Assembly (NCBI GenBank): GCA_902489745.1
Contig: CABUBB010000010.1
Coordinates: 1-60,397 of the forward strand
Length of the DNA: 60,397 nucleotides
Source of the DNA: Metaruminococcus_A sp003150405
GTDB taxonomy: Bacteria; Bacillota; Clostridia; Oscillospirales; Ruminococcaceae
Reading direction: 5' to 3'
Shown here: one piece after another, positions 43,880 through 51,112 of the stretch
How the letters are laid out: the number at the start of each line of letters is the position of its first letter
Position numbering within the stretch: the first letter of the stretch is position 1
The notes under the pieces: model-generated
What the model saw: only the letters and a program-made list of their open reading frames with translations
What the model was told of the DNA's origin: nothing
Databases searched by the model: none
Made by a program: the position numbers and the translations under genes

Positions 43880-45951
43880 CTGCATTCCCCTTTCTGTTTC
43901 ATATCCTTCCAGACCTGCTCAAACCACTGCGGGCTGTCCGGAATTTTCCGGACGCGCCGCCAGCCTGCCTGTACGGTAAATTCGCGTTTCAGCGTAACTT
44001 CCTGTATCTGATGCTGGTGTTCCGTATCAACCGGAACAACATCGCCCGGTTCGGGCAGCGGCTCCGCAATCAGTGCGGAGCCGCGGGACAATCCGCCGTC
44101 TTGGATATAATCCAGCATCGCGCCGAGATAGGCGGCGGTACTGACAAGCATATCCCAAAGCTGGAACGCCTGCGGCAACTCCACCGCATGGGCAATTTGA
44201 ATTCGCTCCGGATGGCTGAGGAGTTCCTTCGCCTCCGCAAGGGTTTGCTCAATTTCGGTACGGTTTCTCACAAAACCCGCATAGCTGCTGTTGCGCCGCT
44301 GAAAATATGAAGCCAGCTTCCGCAGGTTTCCGCTCCCCTCCGCATGGGAACACCAGAGCGCTGCGCGCTCCAGCAGCGGGAGACATTGCTCTTTTCTAAA
44401 TTCTGTTACCGGCTTCCACTCCTCCGCACCAAAATTTTGGCACGCGCCGGAAGAAGCCAAATTGAGTTGTCCGGCTCCAGCCGCAGTTTCCGTGTCCCAC
44501 TGTGGGGCAGACTCAGCACAGTTGGAAGTTGTACCGCTTTTCCCCTGTTCCGGTACAGGTTTGGTTTTCAGGCGGGCGGCAATCTGTTCCGCTGCGCGGA
44601 ACGCGCCCACCTGCCCTGCATTTAGAGCGGATCCGCCCGGACGGCGGATGCCGTGGCTTCCGTTTAGCTCCCCAATGGCGTACAGGTTCTGAACCTCCGT
44701 CTCCCACCAGATATCAGCAGAGAGGCCGCCGTTGTTGTGCTGGGCGCAAACATCCACGGCGAGCCATTCACGCTCCAGGTCGATGCCGTGGCTACGGTAA
44801 AGCTGGATGGCATCCGGGTTTAGTGCCATCAGGCGTTCGTAGGGGGTATCCTGCAATGCGCCGGAAGATTCCAGGTAATGCAGGCATTCCGGCGAAAGTA
44901 AAGAACGGTCGAGCCGCTTCATCCCAAAGGGGTTCTGGGTAAAATCCATATAAACCTTACGGCCGCGCAGCACCGTTTCCCGGTAGACCAGCAAATCCAC
45001 CCAGGAGGAACCGCCGGGGTCGAGCTTGGTTACATCGAACGGCCACTGGTAGCCCTTCAAAAAGGTGGCGTTCAGAGCAGCTGGGATGTCATTGAACCCT
45101 TCCAACAGGAATTCACGCACATCGGAGCCGTCCTCCGCAGTACTGATATACCGCGGCAGAACCTGCTGATAGGAGCCGGAAACGTTCCAGCGGTACCCGG
45201 TGGAGGCAAGGCCGTACTGCCATTCAGTAAGATTTTTGCCCATGACGCCTGCTTCAAAGCAGATTCCGCTGGCGCCCACCTGGGATTCCGGAAACACGCT
45301 TTTCTCATAAAGGGAGGCAGGTGCACCGGTTGCCATGACCAGGTGTCGGCAGGCAAAGAGCTGAAACTCCTGCTCTTTCCGGTCAGCCGACTGCCACAGG
45401 CAGAGGAGGCCGGTCGCCCGCCCATTCTCGGTGATGATTTTCACTGGGGTCATCCCCTCACGCACAGGGATTCCCGCCCGCTCCACCTGCCGGAACAGGG
45501 CGGCGCACATCTCCTGTACCGTAAGCGGCCCTGCCGAGGCGGCACGGGCCTTGGGGTCGTGGTCGGTCTTATAGCCGACGAATTCGCCGTATTCGTTGCG
45601 GACAAAGGGCACGCCCAAATCCGCAAGGTGGTAAAAGCACCGCGCCGAGAGCGCCGCCTCGACCAGCGCAGTGTCGCCGTCACACGCGCCGCCGTCAAAC
45701 AGAGTTTGAGCGACCTCCGCAATGCTGTCCAGTGTGGAGCCGGAGACATTCAGTTTATAATAGGTTTGCTTATCCGAGCCGGTGTTGCGGGAGGTGCCCA
45801 TGCGGATGCCATTTGTAAGGAGCAGAACATCCTGCACGCCGAGGTCGGCAAGCCGTTTGGCACAGCAGAGCCCCGCCGCACCGCTGCCGAATATAAGCAC
45901 ATCATGAATTTCCACCGGAACGGACCAGCCGTATGCTTCCATCGTTTTCAT
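43876..45951 (-). CDS. FAD-binding oxidoreductase of the fumarate reductase/aspartate oxidase group
   Basis: A 691-residue flavoprotein. The FAD dinucleotide fold is VLIFGSGAAGLCCAKRLADLG, the second FAD segment is LNGSHGIRRPGGSALNAGQVGAFRAA, and a capping domain lies between. The last 200 residues contain a helical domain (about 520-630) and a C-terminal stretch not seen in minimal members. No FMN-attachment or Cys-rich domain is present. It starts at the stop codon of the OYE gene (TGATG) and its end overlaps the alcohol dehydrogenase (ATGA). Such proteins in gut bacteria often reduce enoates as respiratory or detoxifying reactions; the substrate is unknown here. Confidence 0.9.
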   Translation of the reverse strand: MKTMEAYGWSVPVEIHDVLIFGSGAAGLCCAKRLADLGVQDVLLLTNGIRMGTSRNTGSDKQTYYKLNVSGSTLDSIAEVAQTLFDGGACDGDTALVEAALSARCFYHLADLGVPFVRNEYGEFVGYKTDHDPKARAASAGPLTVQEMCAALFRQVERAGIPVREGMTPVKIITENGRATGLLCLWQSADRKEQEFQLFACRHLVMATGAPASLYEKSVFPESQVGASGICFEAGVMGKNLTEWQYGLASTGYRWNVSGSYQQVLPRYISTAEDGSDVREFLLEGFNDIPAALNATFLKGYQWPFDVTKLDPGGSSWVDLLVYRETVLRGRKVYMDFTQNPFGMKRLDRSLLSPECLHYLESSGALQDTPYERLMALNPDAIQLYRSHGIDLEREWLAVDVCAQHNNGGLSADIWWETEVQNLYAIGELNGSHGIRRPGGSALNAGQVGAFRAAEQIAARLKTKPVPEQGKSGTTSNCAESAPQWDTETAAGAGQLNLASSGACQNFGAEEWKPVTEFRKEQCLPLLERAALWCSHAEGSGNLRKLASYFQRRNSSYAGFVRNRTEIEQTLAEAKELLSHPERIQIAHAVELPQAFQLWDMLVSTAAYLGAMLDYIQDGGLSRGSALIAEPLPEPGDVVPVDTEHQHQIQEVTLKREFTVQAGWRRVRKIPDSPQWFEQVWKDMKQKGECR

Positions 45952-47303
45952 CAGAACAGGCTCTCCTTTACTTCACTGCCAACCGGCGAACCTTTACCGG
46001 CCCTGCCCTGCCGGTACAACGGGGCATAGATCGCGGAATCGTGCACCGGGCAGCCGGTAACGCCGCCGTCACGCATCATGACGGTGCAGTTGGAGCAGCC
46101 AATACAGCACTTCTCACGCTTCATACCGCCACGCAGGATATCGTTCGCAAAATCCGGATAAGCGAAGGCCTGCCGGCCAAAGCCTGCAACCGGGAACCAA
46201 TCCTCTTTGATGCAGCCGGCAGCGATGTTCGCACCGAACTCCCGGAACCAGGTGAAGCCGGTGGCCATGACCGGAAGCTCCGGACAGGACGCCTGTACCT
46301 CACGGATAAGGGCCAGCATCCGCACCGCGTCCTCCAGCGGATGGGACGGCGGCAGGTAACCGCCCTGATCGTATGGGCGGCCGACATGAGGATTGAAGTA
46401 GGGATTGCCGCAGCTCAAATCCACAAAGCGGACGCCGTGCTCCTTCAACAGACGGAACAGCCGGATGGGCTCGGACAAATCCGGGATATGGAAGTCCTCT
46501 TTGGAAACGCCGAAGCCATAAGGATACGGGAGAGAATCGTAAATATTAAGCCGCACCGTGACATCAATATCCACGGCAGCACGCACACCGTCGATGATAT
46601 TAAGCAGCAGCCGGGTACGGTTTTCAAAGCTACCGCCGTATGCGCCGGGGCGCTCGAACGCGCCGAGCAATTCCGAAATCAGGTAGCGGTGGCAGGCTTT
46701 GATGTCCACGGCGTCAAAGCCTGCGCGTTTGGCACGCTTTGCCGCCTCGACAAACTGCTCTTCCAGCCGTTTGAGGTAATCGTCGGATACCGGGGTATAA
46801 TCATCCTGATGGTCGGCAAACAGGAACGGAATTTGCAGAGCGGTTTTGGGCTCCGGTACGCCGTTCGGTTTGGAATAACGGCCGGAATGGGTGAGCTGTG
46901 CAATCCGGTAGGGAATGCCTCCAACAGCCTGTTCTGCAATCATGGCGTTCAGGCGGGTAAAAGCGTCCAGATTTTCCGCGCTGAGGTAGAGCTGGCGTGG
47001 GTTCGCCCTGCCCTCTGGGCAGACCGCCATCGCTTCCATCCAGAGAACGGCGGCGCCGCCTTTTGCAAACCGCTCATAACGGCGGAAGGTGAGTTCATCC
47101 GGCGCACCGGCGCGGGTGCCGTCGCAGCCCTCCATTGGCTGAATTCCAAGGCGGTTTTTCAGGGTGGTTTCGCCGAGCGTAAACGGTTCGCCGAGCACCG
47201 TTAAATCCTCCGAAAAGGGCAGGTTCAAGCCAAAGGCTTCCAGGGCGGCTTTGAGCTCCGCAGCGGTTTGGTAATGAAAGCGTTCGTGTTTTGTATTTGC
47301 CAT
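45951..47303 (-). CDS. OYE-type NADH:flavin oxidoreductase with Fe-S motif (N-terminal half of dienoyl-CoA reductase type)
   Basis: A 450-residue FMN TIM barrel of the Old Yellow Enzyme group. Recognisable parts are NRLGIQPMEGCDG, YRIAQLTHSGRYS, KACHRYLISELLGAFERPGAYGG and MATGFTWF. The tail carries a four-Cys cluster (CCIGCSNCTVMMRDGGVTGC) like the 4Fe-4S site of 2,4-dienoyl-CoA reductase, but the FAD/NADH half of that enzyme is missing. The start at 47303 follows AAGGAGAG. It is first in the operon, 66 bp from the divergent AraC gene. The adjacent FAD protein may supply the missing electron partner. Confidence 0.93.
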   Translation of the reverse strand: MANTKHERFHYQTAAELKAALEAFGLNLPFSEDLTVLGEPFTLGETTLKNRLGIQPMEGCDGTRAGAPDELTFRRYERFAKGGAAVLWMEAMAVCPEGRANPRQLYLSAENLDAFTRLNAMIAEQAVGGIPYRIAQLTHSGRYSKPNGVPEPKTALQIPFLFADHQDDYTPVSDDYLKRLEEQFVEAAKRAKRAGFDAVDIKACHRYLISELLGAFERPGAYGGSFENRTRLLLNIIDGVRAAVDIDVTVRLNIYDSLPYPYGFGVSKEDFHIPDLSEPIRLFRLLKEHGVRFVDLSCGNPYFNPHVGRPYDQGGYLPPSHPLEDAVRMLALIREVQASCPELPVMATGFTWFREFGANIAAGCIKEDWFPVAGFGRQAFAYPDFANDILRGGMKREKCCIGCSNCTVMMRDGGVTGCPVHDSAIYAPLYRQGRAGKGSPVGSEVKESLF

Positions 47304-47314
47304 AAAATCTCTCC

Positions 47315-47343
47315 TTGATTTTGATACCACGACAGGATACAAT
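47315..47343 (+). promoter_or_regulatory. Promoter of the AraC regulator in the compact divergent region
   Basis: TTGATT (47315-47320), 17 bp, TACAAT (47338-47343). Only 66 bp separate the two divergent starts, so the operon promoter must overlap this one or lie in the regulator gene. Confidence 0.65.
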
Positions 47344-47369
47344 GAAACTAACGATTGGGGGGAAACTAG

Positions 47370-48206
47370 GTGGAGGCCTTTCCGATTATCCGGATGAAAT
47401 ACGCCGAAGACGAGCCGGCGCTCAGCAACCACACCCACCCGGCCTGCGAGCTCATCTTTGTCAAGCAGGGGGCGGCGCGCATCACCATCGGCGGCAGAGA
47501 GTACGAGGCGGGACCGGGCTCCTTGGTTTTGCTCGGCGCTCTCGAACAGCATGAGCTTACGGTGACCGCCCGGCCATACGTGCGGTACTTCTGCATCCTC
47601 TCCCCACAGGCGCTGGAACAGCGCGGCATTGACCCTGCGCTGGCAACGGTGTTTAAAAACCGCCCATACCATTTTTCCCACTGCCTGAAACTCAAACACC
47701 CAGAGGCGGTAGAAACACTGCTGCGGCAGATGGAGCAGGAGTACGCAAACCGCGCTCCCTACGCCGACCAGATGATGCTGGATTTGCTGGAGGCGCTGCT
47801 CATCTGCCTGTACCGGGAATCCCCGGAGCACTTTTTCCGGCCTGAAACAGCGATGGCGACCAAGGTCTGGGAGGTGCAGCGTTATCTGGAAGCTCACTAT
47901 GCGGAGTCGGTCTCGATTGCCGCGCTCGCCGCAGAGCGGTATGTGAGCCCGGACCACCTGGCACGCTCTTTTAAAGAACTCACCGGGTACTCTCCCAAAC
48001 AGTACCTTTCCGAGAACCGGTTGCTTCACGGCCGGCAGATGCTGCTGCAAACCGGACTCCCGGTGGGAACGGTGGCGTTCCGCTGCGGCTTTCCGGATAC
48101 GAACAACTTTATCCGCACCTTTAAACGGCGATACGGCGTAACGCCCAAGCAGTTTCAGCAATCCCACTTTTCTGATTCTCATCATACCGCAAACGAGCAA
48201 AAATAG
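47370..48206 (+). CDS. AraC-family regulator of the redox locus
   Basis: A 278-residue regulator. A cupin sensing domain (HTHPACELIFVKQGAARITIGGREYEAGPGSLVLL, about 20-60) is followed by an AraC double helix-turn-helix (VSIAALAAERYVSPDHLARSFKELTGYSPKQYL; PVGTVAFRCGFPDTNNFIRTFKRRYGVTPKQF). It starts at GTG 47370 behind GGGGGG. The divergent position strongly suggests it activates the five-gene redox operon in response to its substrate, probably a sugar or aromatic compound. Confidence 0.92.
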   Translation: MEAFPIIRMKYAEDEPALSNHTHPACELIFVKQGAARITIGGREYEAGPGSLVLLGALEQHELTVTARPYVRYFCILSPQALEQRGIDPALATVFKNRPYHFSHCLKLKHPEAVETLLRQMEQEYANRAPYADQMMLDLLEALLICLYRESPEHFFRPETAMATKVWEVQRYLEAHYAESVSIAALAAERYVSPDHLARSFKELTGYSPKQYLSENRLLHGRQMLLQTGLPVGTVAFRCGFPDTNNFIRTFKRRYGVTPKQFQQSHFSDSHHTANEQK

Positions 48207-48346
48207 TCGGCGGGATCCGCTGAAAAATATGTAAAATCCGATATTCCGTAAAAACAGGCAGAACAAATGTTGCTTACCGGAAAACAGGGCGCGGCCTACC
48301 GACGCGCAAAACAGTACCATAAATAAAATTGCATAGGAGGAATTAC

Positions 48347-49288
48347 ATGAAACATGTCGTGATCATTGGCGGGAAAGGCAAAGTCGGCACCTATCTCGTC
48401 CCCATGCTCTGTGAAGCGGGCTACCGTGTCACCAACATCAGCCGTGGGGAATCCAAGCCCTATCTGCCGCATGGCTGCTGGAATTCAGTCCGGCAGGTGG
48501 CCCTTGACCGAAACGGCCCGGATTTTTCAAAACAGATCGCCGCCCTGCGCCCGGATATTGTTATTGACATGATCTGCTTCAAGGCCGAAGATATGTGCCG
48601 GCTCATCGACATGCTGGCCGGCACCGTTCAGCATTATCTGGTCTGCGGCAGCGTCTGGATTCACGGGCAGAGCGTCCGGGTTCCCTGTAAGGAACATGAA
48701 GCCCTGACTCCCTTTGGGGAATACGGCATCCAAAAGCTCAAAATGGTGCGGGAACTGGAACAGCGCAGCGCCTTTTCCCAGTTTCCGGGTACCATTGTCC
48801 ATCCGGGACATATCGTCGGGCCGGGGCATCTGCCCATCAACCCGCAGGGCAACAAAAATCCCAAGGTGTTTGAGGCACTGATGCACAGTGAGCCGGTGGC
48901 CTTGCCGAACTTCGGGATGGAGACCGTCCACCATGTCCACGCTGCGGATGTTGCAGGGGTATTCATGGCAGCGATTGCAGCAGGAAGTGTTTCCTTTGGA
49001 CAATCCTTCCACGCAGTCTCGGACGGCGCTCTCACCCTGCGCGGCTACGCCGAAACAGTCGCCGGATGGTTCGGACAGGAGGCGAACCTCGTGTTTCAAC
49101 CGTTTGACGAATGGAAGCAGTGTGTGGAAGAGGCGGATGCAGCCTCAACCCGCGATCACATTCTGCACGCACCCAACGCCTCGATGGAAAAGACAAGACG
49201 CCTGTTGGGCTTTGTACCGCGCTATTCCAGCTTACAGGCCGTTCGTGAAGCTCTAGACTGGATGATTGCAAACGGCGTGGTACGCTAA
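48347..49288 (+). CDS. NAD-dependent epimerase/dehydratase family protein
   Basis: A 313-residue extended short-chain dehydrogenase. The Rossmann start is VVIIGGKGKVGTYLVPMLCEAGYRVTNISRG. The catalytic Tyr-Lys pair is replaced or shifted: FGEYGIQKLKMVRELE fits the YxxxK position (Y-G-I-Q-K). Substrate-binding parts HPGHIVGPGH and HHVHAADVAGVFMAA follow. The start at 48347 follows AGGAGG. It is transcribed with the AraC gene, or from its own promoter, towards the carboxylesterase. Confidence 0.88.
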   Translation: MKHVVIIGGKGKVGTYLVPMLCEAGYRVTNISRGESKPYLPHGCWNSVRQVALDRNGPDFSKQIAALRPDIVIDMICFKAEDMCRLIDMLAGTVQHYLVCGSVWIHGQSVRVPCKEHEALTPFGEYGIQKLKMVRELEQRSAFSQFPGTIVHPGHIVGPGHLPINPQGNKNPKVFEALMHSEPVALPNFGMETVHHVHAADVAGVFMAAIAAGSVSFGQSFHAVSDGALTLRGYAETVAGWFGQEANLVFQPFDEWKQCVEEADAASTRDHILHAPNASMEKTRRLLGFVPRYSSLQAVREALDWMIANGVVR

Positions 49289-49336
49289 GGGCGAATTCCC
49301 CAAAAATAACCGGGCATTTTTAGAGGTTTTTCCCCT

Positions 49337-49365
49337 TTCGGTAAGTCCGTAAAAAAGATTATAAT
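49337..49365 (+). promoter_or_regulatory. Promoter of the carboxylesterase
   Basis: TTCGGT (49337-49342), 17 bp, TATAAT (49360-49365). Start of transcription near 49372, about 44 nt before the ATG. Confidence 0.65.
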
Positions 49366-49415
49366 AGTTCTATAAGTAACCATCTATACAACAAAGCAAT
49401 TACGGAGGTATTACA

Positions 49416-50906
49416 ATGTCTGCGATTCGCGAAGTAAAAACCGAAGCGGGCATGCTGCGCGGCGTGCCGGGCAACAACCGCATGTTTACCGTATTTAAAG
49501 GCGTTCCTTACGCCGCACCGCCGGTCGGCAACCTGCGCTGGAAAGCACCGCAGCCAGTCAAACCGTGGGACGGCGTTCGTGTGGCGGACCAATACAGCGC
49601 CATTGAAATTCAAAAACGCGCTGAGGTCGATTTTTATACCAAAGAATTCTATAACAATGAGGAAGAGCAGAGTGAAGACTGCCTTTACCTAAACATCTGG
49701 ACGCCGGCGGAGGCGGCGGATGCAAAGCTCCCGGTTATGTTCTGGATTCACGGGGGCGGGTATGTTTGCGGTTACGCATCCGAGCCGGAATTTGACGGCG
49801 AGGGCTTCTGCAAACGCGGGGTTATCCTTGTTACCATCAATTACCGCATGCACGTGTTGGGGTTGCTGGCGCATCCCGAACTGACGGCAGAGAGCGAGAG
49901 CGGCACCTCCGGCAATCTGCTGCTGCAGGACCAAATTGCGGCGCTCAAATGGGTATCCCGCAACATTGCGGCATTTGGGGGCGACCCGGAGAACATCACG
50001 GTATTCGGCCAGTCGGCCGGTGCGGGCAGCACCCAGGCGCTGATGTGCTCGCCGCTCACCAAAGGGCTGTTCAAACGCGCCATTCTGCAAAGCGGAGGCG
50101 GATTATGGCCGCACGGCAATGCGCGCACCTTCCCAACGCTGAAAGAGGCAGAGGCATACGGTGTGGAATTTATGAAAAGTGTCGGCGTCGGGTCGATTGC
50201 CGAGCTGCGCAAAATTCCGGCGGAGCAGTTACAGGCCCATATGATGGAACACGGGTTCCACTTTGGCCTGATTCGAGACAATTATGTGCTCTATGATGAC
50301 CCGTCCAAGACCATCCTGGAGGGCAAAAACCATGATATTGATTACATGATGGGTTGCAACCAGGACGAGGGGCAGGCGTTCTCGGCACCGGTTCAAACGG
50401 TTGAGGATCTCAAACAGGCGGCAGCCGTCAATTTTGGCGACAAGGTCGATGAACTCCTTAAAATTGGCAATGTCAAGACCGACGCGGACGCAGCAGCATT
50501 CTTTAAAACCTCTCACCGCCTGATTTCCGCGGTACATGGCTTTGCAGAAGTGCAGGAGGAAAACGGCAAAAAAGCGCCGTACCTTTACTACTTCACCCGG
50601 CGGCTTCCGGGCGACGATTTAGGTTCTTTCCATTCAGCAGAACTGTGGTTTGTCTTTGAAACCCTGACCCGCTGCTGGCGTCCCTTTACTGGTGTGGATT
50701 TTGACCTGTCTGTCGCAATGGCAGATTACTACGCAAACTTTGCAAAGACCGGCAATCCGAATGGCAGTGGGCAGCCGGAATGGCGGCCTTACACCAAAGA
50801 GGACCCGGTTTACATGGAGCTCGGCGTAACCCGCGAGCTCAAACCAGCAGAGGAAACACCTTACCAGAAATTCCAGAAAGACTTTTTCCTGGGGCGGATC
50901 CAATAA
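49416..50906 (+). CDS. Type-B carboxylesterase/lipase
   Basis: A 496-residue alpha/beta hydrolase. The type-B signature EDCLYLNIWTP, oxyanion loop WIHGGGYVCGY and nucleophile elbow FGQSAGAGS (S200) are clear. The acid lies in CNQDEGQAF, and the His probably in SFHSAELWFVFE. There is no signal peptide, so it acts on imported esters. GGAGGTATTACA precedes the ATG. Beside the redox locus it could release acids or alcohols from plant esters that the other enzymes then process. Confidence 0.94.
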   Translation: MSAIREVKTEAGMLRGVPGNNRMFTVFKGVPYAAPPVGNLRWKAPQPVKPWDGVRVADQYSAIEIQKRAEVDFYTKEFYNNEEEQSEDCLYLNIWTPAEAADAKLPVMFWIHGGGYVCGYASEPEFDGEGFCKRGVILVTINYRMHVLGLLAHPELTAESESGTSGNLLLQDQIAALKWVSRNIAAFGGDPENITVFGQSAGAGSTQALMCSPLTKGLFKRAILQSGGGLWPHGNARTFPTLKEAEAYGVEFMKSVGVGSIAELRKIPAEQLQAHMMEHGFHFGLIRDNYVLYDDPSKTILEGKNHDIDYMMGCNQDEGQAFSAPVQTVEDLKQAAAVNFGDKVDELLKIGNVKTDADAAAFFKTSHRLISAVHGFAEVQEENGKKAPYLYYFTRRLPGDDLGSFHSAELWFVFETLTRCWRPFTGVDFDLSVAMADYYANFAKTGNPNGSGQPEWRPYTKEDPVYMELGVTRELKPAEETPYQKFQKDFFLGRIQ

Positions 50907-51028
50907 AAAGCTGGGCTGAAGCTGCGCCTTTGGAATGTGTTCTGTATCTAGCTGAAAAGATTTGTATTCCAAGACAATAAAAAAACATTGCTCATTTCTT
51001 CCCCCAAGCTGGGGGAGCTCTCTCAAGA

Positions 51029-51104
51029 ATCCCGAACTGTTGTTGAACGGTTCGGGATTTCTATGACAGAAAAAAGAGGAAGGCGAATCGCCTTCCTCTT
51101 TTTT
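51029..51104. terminator. Two adjacent hairpins, the second a bidirectional terminator
   Basis: AATCCCGAAC pairs with GTTCGGGATT (51029-51060). Next comes a perfect 17-bp palindromic stem with A6 and T6 ends (51070-51104, AAAAAAGAGGAAGGCGA side). It separates the esterase from the convergent surface-protein gene, 9 nt from the latter's stop codon. Confidence 0.92.
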
Positions 51105-51112
51105 AAGGTTCT

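Noticed and set aside
45933..47204. Long open frame (423 codons) on the plus strand
   Set aside because: It lies entirely antisense to the OYE and FAD genes, has no ribosome site or domain, and arises from codon bias of the real genes. The same applies to 42926-44011 and 38291-39205.
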